Part shown: one piece after another, positions 48,371 through 57,462 of the stretch
Numbering within the stretch: position 1 is the first letter of the stretch
How the letters are laid out: every line of letters begins with the position of its first letter
Assembly (NCBI GenBank): GCA_025149285.1
Contig: CP102274.1
Span: forward strand, 6,040,001 to 6,104,000
From: Hungatella hathewayi
Lineage (GTDB): Bacteria; Bacillota; Clostridia; Lachnospirales; Lachnospiraceae
DNA: 64,000 bases
Reading direction: 5' to 3'
The notes under the pieces: generated by a model
The model's input: the letters and a program-made list of their open reading frames with translations, nothing else
Databases searched by the model: none
Told to the model about the DNA's origin: nothing
Program-made: the position numbers and the translations under genes

Positions 48371-49138
48371 ATGAGCCCATATACCAATAATTCCAGGCAG
48401 AACCGAGGGAGAGGAGGCTCCAGCCGGCACGATTCCGGACGGAGTGACTTTATGACGGTCCTCCTGTTTTATGTGCTTCCATTCATCGTTGTCAACTCTA
48501 TTATTTTTATTCTGGTTACTGCAGCACCAAAGGGGGATTTGACAATCGGGGAAGCCGATAATTTTACGACAACCACCATGGAATTAAAGATAAAATCACT
48601 TTTTCCCATCAAAGCCATGACAGTAACCCTGGACGGCAACGAAGTGGAGCTCACCAAAACTGCTTCCAAGACCTACACGGCTGTACTCGGCTCCAATGGA
48701 ACCGTAAAGGTGAGCTTAACAGCCTTTAACGGTATGAAAAATGTATTTTCAGAACAGGTCAATATTCTGGATGACACCCCGCCGGACATTAAAGATTCCA
48801 TCATCGAGGATGGCGTCCTTTCCTTCCGTTTGGAGGATACCCAGTCCGGAGTAAACTATGACACCATATATGCTTACGATGATGACACTCCGGAGATCCT
48901 TCCTCTCTCCATTGACCGCAGCACAGGAATCATTACCTTCGACATGCAGAAGGAGAATCTGACCATCTGCGTAAAGGACCAGGTCGGCAACGAAGCCCGT
49001 GTAACGATTACACCAAAGGGGGAGAATTTAAACCCGGAGGAAGCGGCCGCTTTAGCCAGTCAGGAAGCAGCTCAGGACAGCGATGCCGCTTCCGGTGAAA
49101 GCAAGGAAGACCAGACCGGTCTGGAATCTGCAGAATAA
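48371..49138 (+). CDS. Membrane-anchored protein with Ig-like extracellular region
   Basis: The 255-residue host protein has a basic, Gly/Arg/Ser-rich cytoplasmic tail (1-27), one membrane helix (about 28-52) and a beta-rich extracellular part (about 60-215; SLFPIKAMTVTLDGNEVELTK, then DTPPDIKDSIIEDGVLSFRLED). It ends in an acidic Glu/Ala/Ser tail. I recognise this layout from uncharacterised Lachnospiraceae envelope proteins; function is unknown. Confidence 0.7.
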   Translation: MSPYTNNSRQNRGRGGSSRHDSGRSDFMTVLLFYVLPFIVVNSIIFILVTAAPKGDLTIGEADNFTTTTMELKIKSLFPIKAMTVTLDGNEVELTKTASKTYTAVLGSNGTVKVSLTAFNGMKNVFSEQVNILDDTPPDIKDSIIEDGVLSFRLEDTQSGVNYDTIYAYDDDTPEILPLSIDRSTGIITFDMQKENLTICVKDQVGNEARVTITPKGENLNPEEAAALASQEAAQDSDAASGESKEDQTGLESAE

Positions 49139-49161
49139 TTGGATCAATCCAGTACAAGAAT

Positions 49162-49229
49162 GAATCCCGCAAGCGGGATTCTCCGCCTGCGGCGGGTCGC
49201 ATTAGCGACATGATTCCTTACCGCCGCAG
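49162..49229. repeat. Nested hairpin (REP-like) element
   Basis: GAATCCCGC-AA-GCGGGATTC is followed by CTGCGGCGG...CCGCCGCAG (9 bp) enclosing GTCGC-ATTA-GCGAC. All arms are perfect. No gene lies here; it may be an extragenic palindromic repeat or a structured 3' end. Confidence 0.55.
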
Positions 49230-49238
49230 TGCGATCCT

Positions 49239-49255
49239 GCCCGGAGGGCTTTTTT
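49239..49255 (+). terminator. Intrinsic terminator
   Basis: GCCC-GGA-GGGC followed by TTTTTT, downstream of the membrane-anchored protein gene. Confidence 0.65.
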
Positions 49256-49288
49256 ATATCATAGGGGTACTTTCCTATGATATAAAAA
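49251..49288. terminator. Bidirectional hairpin
   Basis: TTTTTATATCATAGG and CCTATGATATAAAAA form a perfect 15-bp stem with an eight-base loop, overlapping the previous terminator. Confidence 0.6.
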
Positions 49289-49342
49289 ACCGGGAGAGCG
49301 TTTTCAACTGATCAATTCAGATGAAACACTCTCCCGGTTTTT
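49286..49342. terminator. Bidirectional terminator of the LexA-like gene
   Basis: AAAACCGGGAGAG and CTCTCCCGGTTTT pair perfectly, with GTTT/AAAC pairing further in. A and T tracts on both sides allow termination in both directions. Confidence 0.8.
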
Positions 49343-49373
49343 ACTCGATCCCCCCCTTGGATCTCATACAGTT

Positions 49374-49619
49374 TTAATGCTGACACTCTTCCACGACCTT
49401 AAATCCTACCAGCTTAATCGTCCGCGGTCCATGGCCGAGAATAATTCTCCCGATATCCTCCAGTTCCTCCAGATAAAGGCTGACCGTAGCCGTTGAATTT
49501 TTTCCCACACCGTCGCAAATCTCGCGGATGGTGGGAGAATACAGATTTTCAGAAACAAAGTACACGATAAATTGATAAATTCTCTCCTGCAAGTCATAAT
49601 CCCATCGTAAGCCTCTCAA
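49374..49619 (-). CDS. LexA-N-terminal-like winged-helix protein, 81 aa
   Basis: DYDLQERIYQFIVYFVSENLYSPTIREICDGVGKNSTATVSLYLEELEDIG is a LexA-type winged helix with no peptidase domain. I use the TTG after AGGAGGAG; the upstream frame has no ribosome site. It is a second such protein besides that of the prophage (37563), but diverged. Targets are unknown. Confidence 0.7.
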   Translation of the reverse strand: MRGLRWDYDLQERIYQFIVYFVSENLYSPTIREICDGVGKNSTATVSLYLEELEDIGRIILGHGPRTIKLVGFKVVEECQH

Positions 49620-49848
49620 TTTTTCTCCTCCTGAATTTAAAAACCTGGAACCATCATACCATATTTTGGTAATTTCCAAAAATGGTAATTTTTTCCAGAT
49701 CCGTATTTTTCAGAAAATCAGGACGGTTCGTCCAATCTGCTGATTTTGATAGGGCGAAAAATCGCCTGAAAGGCTCATAATTACGTACTTATTTGCGTTT
49801 TTCAAAAAAATACAGTATATTATAGAAAAAAACTATGGGAGGTGTCCT

Positions 49849-50772
49849 ATGACGATTCAGCAGCTGAAATACATCATAAAAATCGTGGAATGCGGGTCTA
49901 TTACGGAGGCAACAAGGCAGTTGTTTATCTCGCAGCCCAGCCTTTCCGCCGCATTAAAAGAACTGGAATCGGAATTTGGAATTGAGTTGTTCTACCGGAC
50001 AGCAAAGGGAATATCCTTAACGGCCGACGGCACGGAATTTTTGTCGTATGCACGCCAGATTATCGAGCAGACACAGCTTTTAGAGCAGCGCTATACAAAC
50101 GGGAAGCCGGCCAAGCGGCTCTGTTCCGTATCCACACAGCACTATGCCTTTGCAGTCAATGCCTTCGTCAACCTGATCTCCCGAATCGATACGGATGAGT
50201 ATGAGTTTACGTTGAGAGAGACGAGAACGTATGAGATTATTGAAGATGTGGCTAATTTCCGAAGTGAAGTAGGGATTCTCTACTTCAGCCAGTTTAATGA
50301 AAAGGTGTTGAAGAAACTGCTGAAGGAAAATCATCTGCTCTTTATCCCTCTGTTTGAGGCGGCCCCCCATGTGTTTATCAGTTCCATGCATCCGCTTACC
50401 GGAAGGAAGGAGGTCACGCTTGAAGATCTGGAAGACTACCCGTTTCTGGCATTTGAACAGGGAACCTTCAATTCCTTTTACTTTTCAGAGGAAATCTTAA
50501 GCACGGCCCCGCATAAGAAAACCATTCATGTCAGCGACCGGGCGACTCTGTTTAACCTGCTGATCGGTTTAAACGGCTACACGATCTGCAGCGGAATATT
50601 AAACAGCAACCTAAACGGCGACAACATCGTGTCGGTACCGCTTAAGACAGAGGAATGGATGCGGATCGGCTATATTTGCAGCGATAAATTCCCTTTAAGC
50701 CCGATTTCTCTTTCCTATATCAGAGAGCTGAAAAACGTGATCGCGGCAGAGGGCTTCGTCATACTGACGTAA
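49849..50772 (+). CDS. LysR-family transcriptional regulator
   Basis: The 307-residue protein has the N-terminal winged helix (IQQLKYIIKIVECGSITEATRQLFISQPSLSAALKELE, 3-40) and a substrate-binding effector domain from about residue 90. It is convergent with metF, so control of sulfur or methionine genes is possible but only by proximity. GGGAGGTG precedes the ATG. Confidence 0.88.
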   Translation: MTIQQLKYIIKIVECGSITEATRQLFISQPSLSAALKELESEFGIELFYRTAKGISLTADGTEFLSYARQIIEQTQLLEQRYTNGKPAKRLCSVSTQHYAFAVNAFVNLISRIDTDEYEFTLRETRTYEIIEDVANFRSEVGILYFSQFNEKVLKKLLKENHLLFIPLFEAAPHVFISSMHPLTGRKEVTLEDLEDYPFLAFEQGTFNSFYFSEEILSTAPHKKTIHVSDRATLFNLLIGLNGYTICSGILNSNLNGDNIVSVPLKTEEWMRIGYICSDKFPLSPISLSYIRELKNVIAAEGFVILT

Positions 50773-50775
50773 TCC

Positions 50776-50800
50776 GGCCGGTGAGGGTTCTCACGCGGCC
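50776..50800. terminator. Hairpin between LysR and metF genes
   Basis: GGCCG-GTGAG-GGTT-CTCAC-G-CGGCC is a strong stem between convergent genes, overlapping the end of metF. It lacks a U tract. Confidence 0.5.
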
Positions 50801-51663
50801 AGCAGGCGGTATACAGCCTCGTGGATTTTGGAAGCAACGTAGGGATTATTCATAGTATAAAGGTGAATGCCGTCGACACCCCGCGCAATCAAATCCACGA
50901 TCTGATCCACCGCATAGGCGATACCGGCGTCACGCATGGCCTCGGGATTATGCTCATACCGTTCCATCATTGCGGTAAATTTGGAAGGCAGGCTTACGCC
51001 GCAGAGGGACACCATCCGCTCGATCTGTTTTTTATTGGTGACCGGCATGATCCCCGCTTCCACCGGGACATGAATTCCCGCCAGCAATGCGCGTTCTTTA
51101 AACCGGTAGAAACAGTCATTGTCAAAGAAAAGCTGCGTAATCAAATGGTCGGCTCCGGCGTCCACCTTGGTCTTTAAGCTTCGGATGTCTGTCAGGATGT
51201 TTTCCGATTCTGTATGGCCTTCCGGATAGCAGGCCGCCACCACATTAAAATCTTTAAACTCCTCTTTTTCTTTTATAAAAGAGATTAAGTCACTGGCATG
51301 CTCAAAATCACCGGCCGGGCGTCCGCCTTCGGGGATATCCCCGCGCAGCGCGAGTATGTTATCGATTCCCGCTCTCTTAAATCCACCCAACAGACTGATT
51401 ACATCGTCTTTCGTCAGGCCGATGCACGGCAAATGGGCCACGCTCTCGATACCATATTCATTCTTGATCTTTGAGGCAATCTCCGTTGTTGCCTTACAGT
51501 TTTCACTGCCTCCGGCTCCGTATGTAACGCTGATAAAATCCGGATTCAGTTTTCTTAAACTGTCCAGTGTTTCATAAATCGTCTCAACCGGATTGGTTCT
51601 CTTTGGAGGAAAAACCTCGAAGGAGAGTACCGGTTTCTTTGCGAACAAATCCGTTGTCTTCAT
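50791..51663 (-). CDS. metF: Methylenetetrahydrofolate reductase
   Basis: Reduces 5,10-methylene-THF to 5-methyl-THF for methionine synthesis or one-carbon metabolism. The 290-residue flavoprotein has the TIM-barrel motifs SFEVFPPK (catalytic Glu16), SVTYGAGGS near 46-54, ILALRGD near 102-108 and QLFFDN near 174-179. I start at the ATG after AGGGAG; the longer frame has no ribosome site. Confidence 0.95.
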   Translation of the reverse strand: MKTTDLFAKKPVLSFEVFPPKRTNPVETIYETLDSLRKLNPDFISVTYGAGGSENCKATTEIASKIKNEYGIESVAHLPCIGLTKDDVISLLGGFKRAGIDNILALRGDIPEGGRPAGDFEHASDLISFIKEKEEFKDFNVVAACYPEGHTESENILTDIRSLKTKVDAGADHLITQLFFDNDCFYRFKERALLAGIHVPVEAGIMPVTNKKQIERMVSLCGVSLPSKFTAMMERYEHNPEAMRDAGIAYAVDQIVDLIARGVDGIHLYTMNNPYVASKIHEAVYRLLAA

Positions 51664-51717
51664 TTTTCTGTCTCCCTGCCGCTTTATCCATATGCAAAGG
51701 GAAGCTGGCCCTCTCAT

Positions 51718-51826
51718 CTTTTCACGGCTCTGATTTTATGACCATAATCATAGCACAGGGCAGCGGTATAAGGAAATATAGTTTTTTTATTGTATTATAT
51801 AGGAAATTCCTATGGGGATAACAGTT
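51718..51826. promoter_or_regulatory. metF upstream region with a palindrome
   Basis: The minus strand holds TATGAT about 70 bp before the metF start with only a weak -35. Further up lies the perfect 15-bp palindrome ATAGGAAATTCCTAT (51799-51813), a possible activator site. No riboswitch pattern was seen. Confidence 0.45.
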
Positions 51827-51880
51827 TCTTTACAAAGACAAGGTTTTCGGGAAACGCCTTCTCTCCTTCCTTCTGATCAG

Positions 51881-53251
51881 TCAGCCTAAATATACCCCCT
51901 GCTCTCGCAGCACCTTCCGGAGTTCTTCCGTATTGAGATATCTTGGAAGGATATTCTCCTTAACGCACAGCGCGGCCGCGGTTCCTGCCGCCTGTCCCTG
52001 GGCCATGCAGGATACCGTGTTTCTTGTGGACATATGCGCCTCCCATGTGCCGGTAATACATCTTCCGGCCACCAGCAGTCCCTCCACGCGTTTGGGAATC
52101 AACGCCCGGTAAGGAACGCCATAATAGCCGCCTTCCCGGATGGTAATTCTCGGTGCACAGTCATGGAATCCGTATAAATACACTTCATCCTCAAACCGTT
52201 TTCCGGATACAATCTCCTCCAGCGACAGATCATACTCGCATTCCACAATTCTCGTAAGCCTCACGCCGATACTGGCCGGTGTCCAGCTCACATAAGCATC
52301 TTCAAATCCCGGAATATACTGTTTCAGCATCCCCGCCAGTTTCATAACCTGATGGCGCAGTGTGATCTCTGCTTTTGAATACTCTTCTGTACTGGCGGCG
52401 TCCACGTCAGGCAGAGCCGCCGAATTAATATAAGTAAATTCTCTCTCATGCAGAGAAAAACCAAGAGGTCCCCACATTCCCGTCTTTTCCATAAACTCTG
52501 TAAATTCAGGAATTTTTTTCAGTTCAAAACCGAGCCGTATTACATGGTCGGTACTGCTTCCTTTATCGCCCTCTATCAACTGATTGACAATGCCTTTTTC
52601 CCGGCAGAATTCCACCAGCCGAGGCATATCCACATTTGTCATGCCAAACGGCATCCCTGCCGAAGTCGTATCGTGTTTTTTTACAACTCCGGCACCGGCC
52701 AGCGCCGCTGCATCAGCATCACCGGTAGAATCAATTACTGTGTGGGCAAGAATGGCTTCTCTTCCGGATTTTCCTTCAATGATGACACCCGATACCCGCT
52801 CGCCGTCTTTTATCACATCCGCGATTACTGTATGAAGCAGGATTCTCACCCCCGCCTCTTCCAGCATGGTAAATGCAACATCCTTAAAAATCTCCCAGTC
52901 GATCAGCGTAATGGCTGAATCATAGTTTCCACCCTTATCCTGTTCTAAATGGCCCGGCGATCCAGACGCTTCCATCATACGCGTCACGATTTCCTGCGGG
53001 ATTCCTCTGACTACCTGAGTCTTTTCCGCCCCCGCAAAGGCCTTATACAGGTTAAAAAAGCTGTGCAGCGGGCCTGCTCCATTTACAAGAGTTCCCCCCA
53101 CATGGCCAAACCGTTCCACCAGTATGGTATCCGCGCCGTTTCTGGCAGAGGCCAGCGCCGCTGTAAAGCCCGCCGTCCCTCCTCCGCACACGACTACATC
53201 GCATTCATACTGAACCGGCGTCTTCCTGTACTCTTCAATCTCTCTTTTCAT
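51881..53251 (-). CDS. FAD-dependent oxidoreductase
   Basis: The 456-residue protein is of the FAD_oxidored family. The dinucleotide loop is CDVVVCGGGTAGFTAALASARNG (17-39), the flavin stretch ERFGHVGGTLVNGAG follows, then VIDSTGDADAAALAGAG and C-terminal GRCITGTWEAHMSTRNTVSCMAQGQAAG. The substrate is unknown; the setting suggests a sugar or sugar acid. It overlaps the GH2 gene by 17 bp and is last in the carbohydrate operon. Confidence 0.82.
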   Translation of the reverse strand: MKREIEEYRKTPVQYECDVVVCGGGTAGFTAALASARNGADTILVERFGHVGGTLVNGAGPLHSFFNLYKAFAGAEKTQVVRGIPQEIVTRMMEASGSPGHLEQDKGGNYDSAITLIDWEIFKDVAFTMLEEAGVRILLHTVIADVIKDGERVSGVIIEGKSGREAILAHTVIDSTGDADAAALAGAGVVKKHDTTSAGMPFGMTNVDMPRLVEFCREKGIVNQLIEGDKGSSTDHVIRLGFELKKIPEFTEFMEKTGMWGPLGFSLHEREFTYINSAALPDVDAASTEEYSKAEITLRHQVMKLAGMLKQYIPGFEDAYVSWTPASIGVRLTRIVECEYDLSLEEIVSGKRFEDEVYLYGFHDCAPRITIREGGYYGVPYRALIPKRVEGLLVAGRCITGTWEAHMSTRNTVSCMAQGQAAGTAAALCVKENILPRYLNTEELRKVLREQGVYLG

Positions 53252-55760
53252 ATTTCAGCACCGCCTTATCCTCATCATATACGGCCTTCGCCGTCACCGT
53301 TCCCCTCTCATGGCGCCCCAGAACCCGGATTCTCTTTTCCATTCCCGGCAGCAAATCAAAGTAATTATCTTCAAACAGCCAGCCAAATTCATCTCCATCC
53401 TCGTCTCCTCCCAGTTCCACACATCTTGCAAACCGGCTCGCAGTGACAACAAGGATATCCCCCTCCTGCTTGAGCTGAAGCCCCGTATGTTCCGGGTACT
53501 CCATTCTTCGCTCAATCTCGCACGGTTCAGCGCACATTCCCATGACCTCGCCTTCATCGGAATATGCAACAGCGCAGACCAGGTTACTTTTTCTGAACTG
53601 ACCGTAGCAGTCGATGGTACAGACTGGTTTTGATTCATCCGGTTCAGCATGAAACTTCTGGAAAAAAGTGCCCTGCCGTTCATTCTTTAAGATATCAAAC
53701 AGGAATATTTCCAGATGCCCGTTTACGGCATGCCCCGTATCATTCGTCACCCATAGATAACCATGGTCCCCCAGCTCGCACGACACCAGAAACGGCGCGT
53801 AGCAGCGTTTTAATTCGTAATAGGGGTAGTACGGCTCCTGATAATAGTCCACAACTCCATATGAAATAATATTGCTGTTATTATTAAACTTCCAGAGCAT
53901 ATGGCCCTTCGTCCTTCTGGCCGTACCGGCAGAAGCGGCTTCTTCTCCCCGGAAGCCTCTCCGAAACCGGCATACCTGTTCATGAATATACTCCGCATGA
54001 GCGGCACCGATCCGGTAGACCAGTTCATCTGCCGATCCTGCATCGTAATAATGCTCTACAGGTCCAAGCTTTATGACGCCCTGGTTTGTATTATGAAGTT
54101 CCCATGTCTCCGGCCACTCTTTTCTTTGTCTCCGGCTAACCCTCCCCGTATATTCCGGCGGCCAGAGCTCCTCCGGTCTCATCATCTTCCTCATGGACTT
54201 CATGGAAGGTGTGGAGACCCGGCAGTTCTCACTTAAAAATACAGGGAATTCCCTTCCTGGAACGAACCAGAGATGGGTATAGCCGTGGGTATCTCCCGCC
54301 AGGGGATCATTGGCATATGCACCGCCGCATGGGGAAGACGGATGGTAGTACCGTTCCGGATCCTGTTCCATGCAGACCCCGGGAAACACCTGCCGGACAA
54401 TCGTTTCACCAAAACAGGGGCCTCCGGGATTTTCATAATCCCTTGATAACAGAGTCTCATTTCCGCCGCACCAGAGAAGTATGGACGGATGGGATTTCAG
54501 CCGTTTCGTCATCTGCTCCGCCTCTTTGCGGCAGAGTTCCAGGAACTCCGCTTCCTCTGGATAAGCAGTATAACAGAGATAGAAATCCTGCCAGATAAGA
54601 ATCCCCCGTCTGTCACATTCCTCGTAAAACGCCTCTGGATAGCGTTCGCTCTCCCCCCAGACCCGCAGAATATTAAAATTCCCCAGTTCTGCAAGATCCA
54701 GCAGGCGTCCCATCACATCCGGCCGGTACCGGTTGCTCAGAGTATCGGGATGGACGAGATTGGCCCCCCACAGCTTGAGAGGTCTTCCATTGATCCGAAA
54801 ATCCATATCTCCAGCCATGGAAACTCTGCGGAATCCTATCACCTTTTCCAAAAAATCCGCTGTTCTGCTGCCGCAGGTAAGCTCCAGTCTGTATACTGAC
54901 GGCTCCCCCATCGTCCGCGGCCACCAAAGTTTAGGATGCGGCACACGAAGAACCATGGTTTCAGAACGGCTCATAATCTGCCGTACTTCCTCCGCCCTCA
55001 CCTGGCCGGTGCTGTCAAAAACCCTGGCCTGCAGCGGTTCGCCCTGATATTCCTCCAAAGCCCCCAGAAAAGAGGCAGTAATCGTAACCACGCCGCAGTC
55101 ACCATCTTCCGAAAGACTGCTGTCCGCTGTCACTTCATCAAACAGAAGGGGATCTTCCTGCATCAGAGTCACGTCACCATAGATTCCGCACCTGATCAGG
55201 CCTGGAACCGGACCGCAGTACTCATGAAAGCCGGAGCGGAACGCCCGCACCGCAGAGATTGCCGGGACACGTCCCTCATACCGCTCCGGAAGCCTTATCC
55301 CGCTTACTTTTTTCGCTGCGGATTGAATCCAGATCAGCAGCACGTTCGCTCCCGGATTTACCTCATTTACCGGGAACCGGTAATCCAGAAACACATCGCC
55401 GCATTTCCCGACTAAGGTTCCATTCAAATAAACAGCTGCAAACGTATCTACCCCTTCTAAAGTAAGGTAAACCTGACCGCCTGCAGCTGCAGACGCATCA
55501 CCGGTAAATTCAAGGCGGTATACCCAGTCATACTCATCAATCCATAAATCACGGTTAATCCCTGTCTCATTGGGATTACCTATCACTCCGTAATCCAGAA
55601 GTACATCGTGGACCTGTTCCGGAAAATTCAGGACCGGAAAACTGCGGTCCTTTCCGGTTCCCGGCACTCTAAAACCAGCTTCCAACTCTTCCGGACTGTA
55701 GTCCATTCCCGTGGGAAAACGCTTCAAAAGCCAGCCTTCCCGTAATACCATTTTCTTCAT
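53235..55760 (-). CDS. Glycoside hydrolase family 2, beta-mannosidase-like
   Basis: The 841-residue enzyme has the GH2 order: sugar-binding jelly roll (about 1-190), Ig-like domain (about 195-310) and TIM barrel (about 315-660). Candidate acid/base is Glu435 in CGGNETLL and nucleophile Glu511 in FLSENCRVS. The KLWWPRTMGEP and WGANLVHPD segments favour beta-mannosidase over beta-galactosidase. No signal peptide, so it acts on imported sugars. Confidence 0.85.
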   Translation of the reverse strand: MKKMVLREGWLLKRFPTGMDYSPEELEAGFRVPGTGKDRSFPVLNFPEQVHDVLLDYGVIGNPNETGINRDLWIDEYDWVYRLEFTGDASAAAGGQVYLTLEGVDTFAAVYLNGTLVGKCGDVFLDYRFPVNEVNPGANVLLIWIQSAAKKVSGIRLPERYEGRVPAISAVRAFRSGFHEYCGPVPGLIRCGIYGDVTLMQEDPLLFDEVTADSSLSEDGDCGVVTITASFLGALEEYQGEPLQARVFDSTGQVRAEEVRQIMSRSETMVLRVPHPKLWWPRTMGEPSVYRLELTCGSRTADFLEKVIGFRRVSMAGDMDFRINGRPLKLWGANLVHPDTLSNRYRPDVMGRLLDLAELGNFNILRVWGESERYPEAFYEECDRRGILIWQDFYLCYTAYPEEAEFLELCRKEAEQMTKRLKSHPSILLWCGGNETLLSRDYENPGGPCFGETIVRQVFPGVCMEQDPERYYHPSSPCGGAYANDPLAGDTHGYTHLWFVPGREFPVFLSENCRVSTPSMKSMRKMMRPEELWPPEYTGRVSRRQRKEWPETWELHNTNQGVIKLGPVEHYYDAGSADELVYRIGAAHAEYIHEQVCRFRRGFRGEEAASAGTARRTKGHMLWKFNNNSNIISYGVVDYYQEPYYPYYELKRCYAPFLVSCELGDHGYLWVTNDTGHAVNGHLEIFLFDILKNERQGTFFQKFHAEPDESKPVCTIDCYGQFRKSNLVCAVAYSDEGEVMGMCAEPCEIERRMEYPEHTGLQLKQEGDILVVTASRFARCVELGGDEDGDEFGWLFEDNYFDLLPGMEKRIRVLGRHERGTVTAKAVYDEDKAVLKYEKRD

Positions 55761-55817
55761 ACCAGTCTCCCTTTTAGCCTGCTGCCTTCAACGCTCACTG
55801 CTGCCAGTGTATTGACA

Positions 55818-56759
55818 CTAGAAAACAAAGCCTTTTGTACTGCTGAGACGCTCCATAATGTCATCATTCAGCCGGAGCCCTGTGGCCGCGGCGTTGTCGA
55901 GAGCCTGGGCTGCATTTTTTGCTCCCGGGATCACACAGCTGATACCAGGATACGTCATATTATAGGCCAGCGCCAGATGCCCCATAGAGAGCCCTGTCTC
56001 TGCCGTACACGCTTCCACAATTTCCAGATCCGGTTTTACCTCCTCGAAACGTTTCGCTGTCCAGAATCCCTTTCGGTTATCTCCTTCGGCAAACTGTGTT
56101 CCTTCCCGGTACTTTCCGGTCAGAATTCCGCTGGCCAGAGGCTGACTGGTCATCACCGCAATATTACGCTCCTTCGCCAGCTTCACAACCTCTAAATTGG
56201 ATTTATTCAGAATATTAAACGGACATTCCAGCACATCGATTACCCGTTCCGTATCACGTTCCAGCGCGTGCATGGTGTCTCCGGCTCCCCACATGGCAAG
56301 ACCAGCAAACCGTACACGGCCAGACCGCTTCATCTCCTTCAGTGTCTCAAAAACCCCACATTCATCCTGCAGCTTCGCATCCGGAACATGCAGAAGGTAA
56401 ACATCCACATAGTCTGTCTGAAGCCGTTTCAGACTTTCCTCCAGACACATCATGAGATACTCTTTGGAAAAATTCTTGCTTCGTTCCGGCAGACGGAAGT
56501 TTGTACCGCCTTTCGTCACGATAACAGCTTCCTTTCTGCGTCCCTTTAGGAACTCTCCGATCAGTTCCTCACTGTGCCCATCACCGTAGGCATCACACGT
56601 ATCGTATAAATTTACTCCCTTTTCCCACGAAACAGTTAAAGCTTCCACTGCATCCCTGTCGCAGATTCCGTCGCCCCAGCCTCTGCCGCCGATTGCCCAT
56701 GCTCCAAAGCCAATATCTGATACCTTCATACCTGTTCTTCCAAATATATTATATTCCAT
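55818..56759 (-). CDS. Aldo/keto reductase
   Basis: The 313-residue NAD(P)H oxidoreductase has the tetrad Asp53, Tyr58 (DAYGDGHSE), Lys83 (VTKGG) and His124 (YLLHVPD), plus the C-terminal cofactor region CVIPGAKNAAQALDNA. In this operon it probably reduces or oxidises a sugar-derived aldehyde. GGAGAAAG precedes the ATG. Confidence 0.9.
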   Translation of the reverse strand: MEYNIFGRTGMKVSDIGFGAWAIGGRGWGDGICDRDAVEALTVSWEKGVNLYDTCDAYGDGHSEELIGEFLKGRRKEAVIVTKGGTNFRLPERSKNFSKEYLMMCLEESLKRLQTDYVDVYLLHVPDAKLQDECGVFETLKEMKRSGRVRFAGLAMWGAGDTMHALERDTERVIDVLECPFNILNKSNLEVVKLAKERNIAVMTSQPLASGILTGKYREGTQFAEGDNRKGFWTAKRFEEVKPDLEIVEACTAETGLSMGHLALAYNMTYPGISCVIPGAKNAAQALDNAAATGLRLNDDIMERLSSTKGFVF

Positions 56760-56787
56760 CGCTGTCTTTCTCCATTTCTATCTGTCA

Positions 56788-57462
56788 TTATGATTCATCA
56801 AAAATATTCAGTTCCCTTAACAGAGCCACCACATCCTTCATACGCTTCTTCTTGAATTTCTTTAAAATATGGTTGATCTGCGACCGGATCGTAGTTTCCT
56901 CCACAAAGCGTTTTGACGCAATGTCCTTATACGTATAGCCTTCATATACCATTTTTAATATCTCATATTCCGTTGTATTAATCAGAAGCATCACCTGAAA
57001 GGTCTCTTTTAACCGGCTCTGCTTCTCATAGACTCTCTGATACCCGTCAATCAGTTTTTTCGCCACCTCCGGGCGGACCAGAAGCTTATTATCGATCACA
57101 TCATGAATCGCCCCCACAATCTTCTCAATGGAACTGGTCTTTATGATATAATCAACTGCTCCGGCCAGATATGCCTGAAATATGAATTCCTCATCCTCAT
57201 GGATGGTAAGTGCGATACATTTCACCCCCGGATATCTCTCATGGATTTTACCAATCGCTGTAATTCCGGAGGTTCTGGTCTCCATTTGAATGTCCATAAG
57301 CACGACAGACGGAAGCAGCTGTTCCACCATCAGAAATGCTTCATGGCCCGTAGCCGCCTGCCCCACCACCAGAATATCATCCGACCGTGCAGCAATCTCC
57401 TCCGCCAGATGGATCCTGATTTCCTCCATGTCATCCGCAATGACCAGTTTGATTTTCTCCAT
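56788..57462 (-). CDS. Response regulator with LuxR-type output
   Basis: The 224-residue protein has a receiver domain with Asp10-Asp11, phospho-acceptor Asp57 (LMDIQM), Thr86 and Lys108. A C-terminal helix-turn-helix (TTEYEILKMVYEGYTYKDIASKRFVEETTIRSQINHILKKF) is of NarL/LuxR type. I start at the ATG after AGGAAGG. It overlaps the kinase gene and probably controls the surrounding carbohydrate operon. Confidence 0.9.
   Translation of the reverse strand: MEKIKLVIADDMEEIRIHLAEEIAARSDDILVVGQAATGHEAFLMVEQLLPSVVLMDIQMETRTSGITAIGKIHERYPGVKCIALTIHEDEEFIFQAYLAGAVDYIIKTSSIEKIVGAIHDVIDNKLLVRPEVAKKLIDGYQRVYEKQSRLKETFQVMLLINTTEYEILKMVYEGYTYKDIASKRFVEETTIRSQINHILKKFKKKRMKDVVALLRELNIFDES

Noticed and set aside
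51664..51880. SAM or other riboswitch upstream of metF
   Set aside because: No S-box or related conserved core could be found; only a palindrome and a weak promoter are present.
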